From: Scalindua sp964344685
GTDB taxonomy: Bacteria; Planctomycetota; Brocadiia; Brocadiales; Scalinduaceae
Assembly: GCA_964344685.1 (NCBI GenBank)
Contig: CAYFOK010000014.1
Location: 1 to 64,000 of the forward strand
Length of the DNA stretch: 64,000 bases
Direction of reading: 5' to 3'
Below are positions 26,714 to 34,106 of this stretch, one piece after another; position 1 is the first letter of the stretch; every line of letters begins with the position of its first letter. The position numbers and the translations under genes are program-made. The notes under the pieces are model-generated. The model had not been told where the DNA came from. It searched no databases and was given only the letters and a program-made list of their open reading frames with translations.

Positions 26714-27580
26714 TTGAGAACAATTGCATTAATTAATCAAAAGGGAGGTGTCGGCAAGACCACAACTGCAGTGAACCTCTGTGCCTGTCTTGCAAAACTG
26801 GGCAAGAGCGTGGTGCTGATAGACCTTGATCCACAGGGTAATTCAAGTTCCTGGATGGGAATTGATATTAATCAGCTGCACAAATCCATGTTTAATGTAT
26901 TTCATGATGACGTGCCTATTAGTGAAATCCTACACGATACATGTGTAGAGAATATGTGGGTTGCTCCTTCAAACGTTACACTGGCCGCAATCGAACGAAC
27001 ATTGGCAAATAAACTGGAAAACGATACTATTTTAAAAAAAGGTATCGATCTCTTAAAAGATCATTATTTATATGGTAAAAGCCGCGCTGAATATATCATT
27101 CTGGATTGCCCTCCTTCACTTGGGCTACTTACCGTTAATGCACTGTCAGCTGTAAGAGAAGTTTTTATTCCTCTTGAAACAAAAGTTATGGCCCTTAATG
27201 GTCTGGTCACTTTGATAAATACTGTAAATCTAGTAAAGGACACTCTAAACCCTCTTCTTGAAGTAACTGGTATCATTGCCTGTATGTTTGATAAAAGAAC
27301 AAACCTGAGTAATAAGGTGGTGGAGAAAATAAAGGAGAAGTTTCATGATAAGTTATTCCAGTCTATAATCAGGGAGAATACTCAACTTGCGGAGTGCCCT
27401 ATTTCCGGACAGCCTATAACCATGTATGCTCCGGATAGTAGAGGTGCACAGGATTATATGGATTTGGCAAGAGAAGTTATTGGTTCCTCAGGAGAGATTC
27501 ATGTCAGTAATTATACTACTGAAGGGGTGAGAGAGGTTACTCGACATTATAAATATGGTGAAGATGGTGTTAATGAATAA
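26714..27580 (+). CDS. ParA/Soj-family ATPase
   Basis: Deviant-Walker ATPase. 288 residues beginning TIALINQKGGVGKTTTAVNL (KGGVGKTT P-loop with the signature Lys), then LIDLDPQGNSSSWMG and ILDCPPSLGLLTVNAL (Walker B). Used in chromosome, plasmid or organelle positioning. No parB gene or parS-like 16-bp palindrome was seen nearby, so it is an orphan. The TTG start follows AAGGGG by 7 nt. Its stop overlaps the ATG of the next gene (TAATG), implying coupled translation with threonine aldolase. Confidence 0.92.
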   Translation: MRTIALINQKGGVGKTTTAVNLCACLAKLGKSVVLIDLDPQGNSSSWMGIDINQLHKSMFNVFHDDVPISEILHDTCVENMWVAPSNVTLAAIERTLANKLENDTILKKGIDLLKDHYLYGKSRAEYIILDCPPSLGLLTVNALSAVREVFIPLETKVMALNGLVTLINTVNLVKDTLNPLLEVTGIIACMFDKRTNLSNKVVEKIKEKFHDKLFQSIIRENTQLAECPISGQPITMYAPDSRGAQDYMDLAREVIGSSGEIHVSNYTTEGVREVTRHYKYGEDGVNE

Positions 27581-28656
27581 TGCGGATTGTAGATTTACGA
27601 AGTGATACAGTTACCAGGCCTACATTAAAGATGCGTCGAGCAATGGCGGATGCAGAGGTGGGTGATGATGGGTTTGGTGACGACCCCACCACAAACAATT
27701 TGGAAAAGATTGCGGCTGACATTATGGGGAAAGAGGCTGCTCTTTTTGTTCCCAGTGGTACAATGGGTAATTTGATTGCAATAATGGTGCATACAAAACC
27801 AGGTGATGGATTGGTATGCGATCGTCTTGCACACATAAATACAATGGTAGCCGGTAACACTTCGGCGCTGACAGGAACAACAATTGTTCCTTTAGATGTA
27901 GATATATACGGTCATTTTGATCTTGTTGAGCTTGAGTCACACATTAATCTGGATAATATACATTTTCCAAGAACATCTCTTATTGTCCTCGAAAACAGTA
28001 ATAATTTTGCAGGTGGAACGGTAGTGACGCCGGAAGAAACAGCTGCAATTTCCAGAATTGCAAAGAGACATGATCTGCACTTTCATCTGGATGGAGCAAG
28101 GATATTTAATTCAGCAATTGCCCAGGGTGTTGATGTAATTGACTTAACAATGGATTGTGATTCTATAATGTTTTGCCTTTCGAAGGGATTAGCATCACCT
28201 GTGGGTTCAATTATAGCAGGTTCAGTAGCATTCATAAATGAAGCTCGACGAATTAGAAAAATGCTGGGTGGAGTTATGAGGCAGACAGGGGTTCTGGCAG
28301 CTTGTGGAATTATTTCATTAAAAGAAATGGTAGATAGATTGGCGGAGGATCATGATAACGCAAAGTACCTTGCTGACGGTCTTGTTGGAATTGATGGTTT
28401 TAGTATTGAACTTAAAACCGTGCAGACAAATATTATCTGTTTCAAATTTGAATTGCCGAAGCTAGGCTGTAAAGAGTTTGTGGATATTGTCGCAGGAAAA
28501 GGTGTTCATATAGTCCATCTTTATAAGGATATTGGAAGGATGGTTACACATAAGGATTTGAGCAAATCAGACATTGATTATGCACTTGAAGTGCTTAAAG
28601 ATACTGCTTTAGAATACGATTCTGGAGGCAGTGTAGGGAAATGCCCTATAACATAA
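27580..28656 (+). CDS. ltaE: Low-specificity threonine aldolase
   Basis: PLP enzyme cleaving threonine to glycine and acetaldehyde. 358 residues beginning DLRSDTVTRPTLKMRRAM, then GDDGFGDDPTTNNLE, FVPSGTMGNLIA, HLDGARIFNSAIA and the PLP-lysine segment FCLSKGLASPVGS. Length is slightly above E. coli LtaE (333). Its start overlaps the parA stop by one base. Confidence 0.95.
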   Translation: MRIVDLRSDTVTRPTLKMRRAMADAEVGDDGFGDDPTTNNLEKIAADIMGKEAALFVPSGTMGNLIAIMVHTKPGDGLVCDRLAHINTMVAGNTSALTGTTIVPLDVDIYGHFDLVELESHINLDNIHFPRTSLIVLENSNNFAGGTVVTPEETAAISRIAKRHDLHFHLDGARIFNSAIAQGVDVIDLTMDCDSIMFCLSKGLASPVGSIIAGSVAFINEARRIRKMLGGVMRQTGVLAACGIISLKEMVDRLAEDHDNAKYLADGLVGIDGFSIELKTVQTNIICFKFELPKLGCKEFVDIVAGKGVHIVHLYKDIGRMVTHKDLSKSDIDYALEVLKDTALEYDSGGSVGKCPIT

Positions 28657-28818
28657 CAATTATTCTACTTACATTAAAAACAATACATTTCTTTTATAAT
28701 TGAAGGTAAAATATTTTGTTTACTAATTTGTTATTTATGATAAGATTCTAGCTTCCAAACATTGACAGATTACTCGTAAAAATCAGTGAATTTAATGTTA
28801 AGTATTTAATAAATAACT

Positions 28819-29175
28819 ATGTTAGTAAGCTACCTTCCAATCCTGATTTTACTATTAGTAGTAATGGGTTTTGCCGTTACTAACCTCATCCTTTCTGCTT
28901 CTGTAGGTCGACAGAAGCCGTCTGCTGAAAAACTGTCCCCTTACGAATGCGGTATAGAACCGACAGGTACTGCTAGAGAAAGATTTTCTGTAAAATTTTA
29001 TCTAATTGCAATGATGTTTGTTGTATTTGATATTGAAGTGGTTTTCCTCTATCCATGGGCGGTTGCATTTAAGTCATTAAAACTATTTGGCTTAATTGAA
29101 ATGGGAATATTTATTGTGATTTTGCTGTTTTGCTATGCTTATATCTGGAAACGGGGGGCCCTTGAATGGGAATAG
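28819..29175 (+). CDS. nuoA: NADH-quinone oxidoreductase subunit A
   Basis: 118-residue membrane subunit of complex I with three predicted helices (about 5-27, 62-84, 91-112). It shows SAEKLSPYECGIEPTG and KFYLIAMMFVVFDIEVVFLYPWA, split here, both hallmark stretches of NuoA/ND3. First gene of a 14-gene nuoA-N operon running to 44314. It overlaps nuoB by 10 nt. Confidence 0.97.
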   Translation: MLVSYLPILILLLVVMGFAVTNLILSASVGRQKPSAEKLSPYECGIEPTGTARERFSVKFYLIAMMFVVFDIEVVFLYPWAVAFKSLKLFGLIEMGIFIVILLFCYAYIWKRGALEWE

Positions 29176-29651
29176 AGACAGCTTTTGGAGATACTATACT
29201 TACAACCAGTATTGATAAAGTGGTTAATTGGGCCAGGAAGAATTCACTGTGGCCTATGCCTTTTGGTTTGGCATGCTGTGCCATCGAAATGATGTCTACT
29301 GTGGCACCCAGGTACGATCTTGCCAGATTTGGAGCTGAGGTTTTCAGGTTTTCACCACGTCAGTCTGACTTGATGATTGTTGCAGGTACCGTTACATATA
29401 AAATGGCTGATGTAACAAGGAAAATTTATGATCAGATGCCGGAACCTAAATGGGTAATAGCAATGGGAGCATGCGCATCTTCCGGTGGGATCTTTGATAC
29501 TTATAGCACTGTTCAGGGTGTTGAGGAGATTCTTCCTGTTGATATTTATTTGCCAGGATGCCCTCCACGACCGGAAGCACTGATCCATGCAGTAATGGAA
29601 TTACAGAAGAAAATAAAAAGTGAATCTGTGTTGGATGGCGAAGAAAAATAA
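29166..29651 (+). CDS. nuoB: NADH-quinone oxidoreductase subunit B
   Basis: 161-residue peripheral subunit that carries cluster N2 next to the quinone site. Cluster ligands are visible: the Cys pair in GLACCAIEMM, a Cys in IAMGACASSGG and the last in LPGCPPRPEAL. It starts inside nuoA. A long hairpin lies just after its stop. Confidence 0.97.
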   Translation: MGIETAFGDTILTTSIDKVVNWARKNSLWPMPFGLACCAIEMMSTVAPRYDLARFGAEVFRFSPRQSDLMIVAGTVTYKMADVTRKIYDQMPEPKWVIAMGACASSGGIFDTYSTVQGVEEILPVDIYLPGCPPRPEALIHAVMELQKKIKSESVLDGEEK

Positions 29652-29668
29652 TTGCCTGACAGAAGTTG

Positions 29669-29724
29669 ACAGATCCTCCTCTTATCTTTTTTCTTGAAAA
29701 AAGGAAAAGAGTAGGATCTGTTTT
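29669..29724 (+). terminator. Long terminator-like hairpin between nuoB and nuoC
   Basis: Left arm 29669-29692 pairs with right arm 29698-29721: 22 of 24 positions pair (one is a G-T wobble), mismatches at 29678/29712 and 29684/29706, with a CTTGA loop. It is followed at once by TTTTATTTAT. This has the shape of an intrinsic terminator but sits inside the operon, 26 nt before the nuoC start, so it may act as an attenuator, processing site or stability element. Confidence 0.7.
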
Positions 29725-29749
29725 ATTTATTCAACAATTATTCAAAGTC

Positions 29750-30259
29750 ATGACTGAAAATATTGCGATAGGAAAAAGTCTGAAAGCAAAGTATCCGGAA
29801 GCCGTAATAGACGGTAAAACATTCAGGGGTGAATTAACCATAAATGTTAAGAAGGAATTTATACAAAAAGTTGCTGAATTTCTCTGTGAGGAAAGTGAAA
29901 CAGCATTTGACTATCTTTCAGATTTATGCGGAGTTGACCTGTCCCGTTTAGATGGTAGCAATAACTTTGAAGTGGTTTACCATCTATATTCTACTAAGCT
30001 GAATCACAGGCTGCGCCTTAAAGCGAAAATACCTATTTCAAATCCAAGCATAGATACTGTTACTAATGTCTGGAAGACAGCAGATTGGCATGAGAGAGAA
30101 GCATACGATATGTTTGGTATAAACTTTGATGGGCATCCAAATTTAGAAAGGATTTTAACACCGGTGGGTTTTGAAGGACATCCTCTTAGAAAAGATTATC
30201 CTCTTAAGGGTAGACAGCCAAAATCCCTGAGGGATATTTACAGAGAAGGAAAACAATGA
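29750..30259 (+). CDS. nuoC: NADH-quinone oxidoreductase subunit C
   Basis: 169-residue 30-kDa-type peripheral subunit. It shows the family centre: ADWHEREAYDMFGINFDGHPNL (in parts) and HPLRKDYPLKGRQP at the end. The ATG at 29750 fits the family; the same frame stays open upstream to a TTG at 29666, which would translate through the hairpin, but those 28 residues have no counterpart. It overlaps nuoD by 4 nt (ATGA). Confidence 0.95.
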   Translation: MTENIAIGKSLKAKYPEAVIDGKTFRGELTINVKKEFIQKVAEFLCEESETAFDYLSDLCGVDLSRLDGSNNFEVVYHLYSTKLNHRLRLKAKIPISNPSIDTVTNVWKTADWHEREAYDMFGINFDGHPNLERILTPVGFEGHPLRKDYPLKGRQPKSLRDIYREGKQ

Positions 30260-31437
30260 CTGCAACGACAACAGAGCAGGTAATGACCATTAATATGGGC
30301 CCACAGCACCCCAGTACGCACGGTGTTTTAAGACTCTTACTTGAACTGGACGGAGAGACCGTTGTGAAGGTTACACCAGACATAGGGTATCTTCACCGTG
30401 GTATTGAAAAGCTTGCGGAACACAAAACATACCATCAATTTATTCCTCTTACAGATCGTCTGGATTATCTGGCGCCAATGTCTAATAATATGGGGTATGC
30501 TCTCGCAGTAGAGAAGCTGTTGGATATAGAAGTACCCAAGAGGGCACAATATATAAGAGTTATTATGTGTGAACTTACAAGGATATCATCTCATCTTTTA
30601 TGGCTGGCAACACACGCGCTTGATATAGGTGCGATGACTGTTTTCTTCTACTGTTTTAGGGAGAGAGAAACGCTCAATGATCTTTTTGAAATGGTTGCCG
30701 GTGCAAGAATGAACCTTTCTTATATAAGAATAGGAGGTGTTGCCAGAGATTTACCTGAAGGCTTTGTTGAGAAGACAAGAGAATTTGTTAATACTTTTCT
30801 GGAAAGACTTAAAGAGTATGAAACACTTCTTACAAAAAACAAAATATGGTTGATGAGGACTAAAGAGGTTGGTGTGGTTTCTGCAGAGGATGCAATAAAT
30901 TATGGATTGAGTGGGCCATGTATACGGGGTTCAGGTGTCAGGTGGGATGTGAGAAAGTCTGAACCATATTCGTCATACGATGAGATGGATTTCCTTATAC
31001 CTGTTGGTGAAAATGGTGACGTATACGATCGTTATATGGTACGGCTGGAAGAGATGCGCCAGAGCAATGAGATTGTACGTCAGGCTATGGATAATCTGCC
31101 TCAAGGAGAATATATAACAGATATACATGATGTTGCTTTGCCAAAAAAGGAGGATCTTAAGGAGAGTATGGAGTCTCTTATTCACCATTTTAAAGTTGTA
31201 ACTGCAGGCATCTGCCCGCCGGCCGGTGAAGTATACGCATGTGTTGAGGCTCCAAAAGGTGAACTTGGGTATTATATAGTCAGTGATGGGTCAAAAAATC
31301 CATATAGAATCAAAATCAGGCCTCCTTCATTTGTTAATTTGGAGGTGCTCGAAAAGATGATAAAAGGCCGGCTTCTTGCTGATGTAGTGGCTGTGATAGG
31401 GAGTCTGGATATAGTATTAGGCGAAATTGACCGTTAG
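30256..31437 (+). CDS. nuoD: NADH-quinone oxidoreductase subunit D
   Basis: 393-residue 49-kDa subunit that helps form the quinone pocket. It begins with INMGPQHPSTHGVLRLLLELDG, shown in parts, then PDIGYLHRGIEKLAEHKTY with the quinone-site His, and RIKIRPPSFVNLE near the C-terminus. Separate from nuoC, unlike the E. coli fusion. Confidence 0.97.
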   Translation: MTATTTEQVMTINMGPQHPSTHGVLRLLLELDGETVVKVTPDIGYLHRGIEKLAEHKTYHQFIPLTDRLDYLAPMSNNMGYALAVEKLLDIEVPKRAQYIRVIMCELTRISSHLLWLATHALDIGAMTVFFYCFRERETLNDLFEMVAGARMNLSYIRIGGVARDLPEGFVEKTREFVNTFLERLKEYETLLTKNKIWLMRTKEVGVVSAEDAINYGLSGPCIRGSGVRWDVRKSEPYSSYDEMDFLIPVGENGDVYDRYMVRLEEMRQSNEIVRQAMDNLPQGEYITDIHDVALPKKEDLKESMESLIHHFKVVTAGICPPAGEVYACVEAPKGELGYYIVSDGSKNPYRIKIRPPSFVNLEVLEKMIKGRLLADVVAVIGSLDIVLGEIDR

Positions 31438-31456
31438 GTATTTCTGAACAAAGAGA

Positions 31457-31951
31457 ATGGGTAAAAAGAAAAAACAAGCCATAAAAGAGGAAACTTTAGA
31501 TTTATCTAAAGCGGAAGAAATATTGGACCAATATGAGGGTATAGATGGGTGTTTAATACCTGTATTGCAGAAGATACAGAACGCATATGGCTATCTGATG
31601 GAGCCTGTCATTAATATTGTTGCAGAACGATTAAATATGAGCGAAAGTGAAATTATCGGTGTTGCCTCTTTTTACGCACAATTTCATCTGAAACCACGTG
31701 GCAAGCACATTATAAAGGTGTGTTGTGGAACTGCATGTCATGTAAAAAATGCAAAACATCTATCTACCAGGATCGAGAGCAGGTTTAAGATTAAGAAGAA
31801 TGAGACTACAGAAGATAGAATGTTTACTTTTGAGGAGGTGCCGTGTGTTGGCGCCTGTGGTATAGCTCCTGTCGTGGTTTTTGATAAAGATGTTCACGGT
31901 ACACTATCTCCTGACAAGCTTGATAGTGTACTTGATAAATACGTTAAGTAG
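31457..31951 (+). CDS. nuoE: NADH-quinone oxidoreductase subunit E
   Basis: 164-residue 24-kDa subunit with a thioredoxin-like [2Fe-2S] domain. Ligands: KVCCGTACHVKNA and VPCVGACGIAPVV. The N-terminal helical bundle has VASFYAQFHLKPRGKH. It is followed not by nuoF directly but by 311 bp that hold a decayed copy of the nuoF 3' end. Confidence 0.96.
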   Translation: MGKKKKQAIKEETLDLSKAEEILDQYEGIDGCLIPVLQKIQNAYGYLMEPVINIVAERLNMSESEIIGVASFYAQFHLKPRGKHIIKVCCGTACHVKNAKHLSTRIESRFKIKKNETTEDRMFTFEEVPCVGACGIAPVVVFDKDVHGTLSPDKLDSVLDKYVK

Positions 31952-31961
31952 AATTTATAGA

Positions 31962-32210
31962 TGCAGATACATATATTTTAGTAATGGGTATCTGGCAAAT
32001 ATTCGGGATAAGTGATGTCCAACCACATCAAGTGTCATACTTCATCAATACACGGTAATTCCTGAAAGTGCAAAAAATGTACACTGTAAAAGGAATTATG
32101 TGGTAAATGCTATACCGGGGTTTTGTGAAGAGGTCTCGTTTATTGACAAATAGTAATGAATTGAGTGTTACTTGTGCTAAGATAAGCGTTGTAATACATG
32201 TTAATAAATA
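31962..32210 (+). pseudogene. Decayed copy of the 3' end of nuoF
   Basis: This stretch aligns along its length with the last 240 or so bases of nuoF (about 33855-34104), ending at the same place relative to the stop. The best block, 32125-32150, matches 34019-34044 at 25 of 26 positions; 32157-32179 matches 34051-34073 at the same 1894-bp offset, and 32040-32055 matches 33931-33946 at an offset of 1891. It is not functional: in the nuoF frame there are TAG, TAA and TGA in a row at 32151-32159, a cluster Cys codon has become TGA, and small indels occur. Only the two-[4Fe-4S] tail survives; the 5' 1.6 kb is absent. Confidence 0.85.
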
Positions 32211-32262
32211 GAAGCAGGTCTTACGATTGAAGGTATAAGTTTAGAGAAGGTAATAGATCAGA

Positions 32263-34104
32263 ATGGTAAAAAAGAAGGTAACGACTTTGAAGAAGCCGGT
32301 CCTCAAGCAGCCTAAGATTATGATTGGTATGGGTACCTGTGGACTGGGTGCCGGTGCAAATGGAATTTTGCAGAGTCTTGAAAAAGAACTGAAAAAGCAG
32401 AAACAGTCAGTTGATATTATTCGCACAGGTTGTATTGGGATGTGTTCTCACGAGGTTCTTGTAGACGTAATTCTTCCCGGACACACCAGGGTGACTTACG
32501 GCAGTGTTAAGCCGGATATGGTGCCTCAGATAGTGGAGCAGCATATTGGTAAGGGGGAGGTAGTAAAGAAATTTGCTTTATCACAAATGTATCTTGATGG
32601 TAAAAAAGCTGTGAAGTACAAAGACCTGCCTTTTTTTGATGAGCTTGCCCAGAATAAGAGTCAGGTAAAACATGTGTCCAGGAACTGCGGGATTATTGAT
32701 CCGGACTGTATTGATGAATATATTGTGCGTGGCGGGTATTCAGCTCTTAAGAAAGCACTGAAAATGAAAGAACTCGCTGTTATTGGTGAGATTGGCATGT
32801 CCGGTTTAAGGGGACGAGGCGGCGGTGGTTTTGATACCGGGTGGAAATGGGAATCCTGTTCTCGATATATTAGTGATCAGAAATATATTATTTGTAATGC
32901 TGATGAAGGGGATCCCGGGGCATTTATGGATAGAAGTCTTTTAGAGGGTGATCCGCATTCCGTCCTGGAAGGCATGATTATCGGAGGGTATGCAGTAGGT
33001 GCTACGAAAGGATATATCTATGTGCGTGCTGAATACCCATTGGCAATCGAGCGGCTTGAGCTGGCAATTAAACAGGCAATAAATTATGGGTTTCTGGGTA
33101 AAAACATTTTAGGTAGTAAATACAGTCTGGATATTACATTAAAGGAGGGTGCTGGTGCTTTCGTTTGTGGAGAGTCTACAGCAATGCAGTTCTCAATCGA
33201 AGGAAAACGCGGCATGCCAAGGACCAGGCCGCCACAATCAGTAGAGGCTGGTTTATGGGATAAACCGACCTGCCTGAACAATGTTGAAACTTTTGCCAAT
33301 GTACCAATGATCATTGATAAAGGTGCTGATTGGTACGCAAAAATAGGTACTGAGAAGAGTAAAGGTACAAAGATTTTTTCATTAACCGGGAATGTAAAAC
33401 GTGCTGGTCTGGTTGAGGTGCCAATGGGTACGACTATCAGAGAGATCGTGTTTGATATGGGTGGAGGAATTCCTAAAAAGAAAAAATTTAAGGCGGTACA
33501 AATCGGAGGGCCGTCAGGTGGCTGTCTTCCGGAAGCATATCTCGATACTCCCATTGACTTTGAATCTTTAAAAGAGGCTGGCGCCATGATGGGTTCTGGA
33601 AGCTTTGTAGTTGTAGATGAGACGACATGTATGGTTGATATGGCAAGGTTTTTCCTGGATTTCTGTACAAGTGAATCTTGTGGTAAATGCCCTCCATGCA
33701 GGGTTGGTACTGTTCTCATGCTTGATATTCTTAATAGAATTACACAGGGAGAGGGTAAAGAGGAAGATCTTGATGTCTTAGAAAAAATGTGTGATGAGGT
33801 AAGAACTATGTCGCTTTGTGGGCTAGGTCAGTCTGCACCTAATCCTGTCAAGTCTACTCTTAGATACTTTCGTGATGAATATATGGCTCATATTAGAGAC
33901 AAGGAATGTCCGACTGCATCATGTGTTGCACTTCATAAATACACCGTTATACCAGACAAATGTACAAAATGTACACTATGTATTAGGAATTGTCCGGTGG
34001 GTGCAATATCGGGATCACGTGAAGAGGTCGCGTTTATTGACAAAGAGAAGTGCATTGAGTGTAACCTGTGCTACGACAAATGTAATTTTATGGCAATTAA
34101 GTAA
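32263..34104 (+). CDS. nuoF: NADH-quinone oxidoreductase subunit F, extended form
   Basis: 613 residues, against about 445 in E. coli, because of extra domains at both ends. Residues about 10-105 are a thioredoxin-like domain with Cys in MGTCGLGAGANG and TGCIGMCSHE. The NADH/FMN core follows (GLRGRGGGGFDTGWKWE near 176, NADEGDPGAFMDRSLLEGDP, in parts), then the N3 cluster motif ESCGKCPPCRVGT near 472. The last 60 residues carry two [4Fe-4S] motifs, CTKCTLCIRNCP and CIECNLCYDKC. This layout is that of HndC/HydB-type flavoprotein subunits of NAD(P)-linked hydrogenases and formate dehydrogenases, so electrons might also be exchanged with ferredoxin. It lies 2 bp before nuoG. Confidence 0.95.
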   Translation: MVKKKVTTLKKPVLKQPKIMIGMGTCGLGAGANGILQSLEKELKKQKQSVDIIRTGCIGMCSHEVLVDVILPGHTRVTYGSVKPDMVPQIVEQHIGKGEVVKKFALSQMYLDGKKAVKYKDLPFFDELAQNKSQVKHVSRNCGIIDPDCIDEYIVRGGYSALKKALKMKELAVIGEIGMSGLRGRGGGGFDTGWKWESCSRYISDQKYIICNADEGDPGAFMDRSLLEGDPHSVLEGMIIGGYAVGATKGYIYVRAEYPLAIERLELAIKQAINYGFLGKNILGSKYSLDITLKEGAGAFVCGESTAMQFSIEGKRGMPRTRPPQSVEAGLWDKPTCLNNVETFANVPMIIDKGADWYAKIGTEKSKGTKIFSLTGNVKRAGLVEVPMGTTIREIVFDMGGGIPKKKKFKAVQIGGPSGGCLPEAYLDTPIDFESLKEAGAMMGSGSFVVVDETTCMVDMARFFLDFCTSESCGKCPPCRVGTVLMLDILNRITQGEGKEEDLDVLEKMCDEVRTMSLCGLGQSAPNPVKSTLRYFRDEYMAHIRDKECPTASCVALHKYTVIPDKCTKCTLCIRNCPVGAISGSREEVAFIDKEKCIECNLCYDKCNFMAIK

Positions 34105-34106
34105 TT

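Noticed and set aside
33084..33719. Long open frame opposite nuoF (minus strand)
   Set aside because: It lies wholly within nuoF, has no recognisable domain and no ribosome site; it is a by-product of nuoF codon use.
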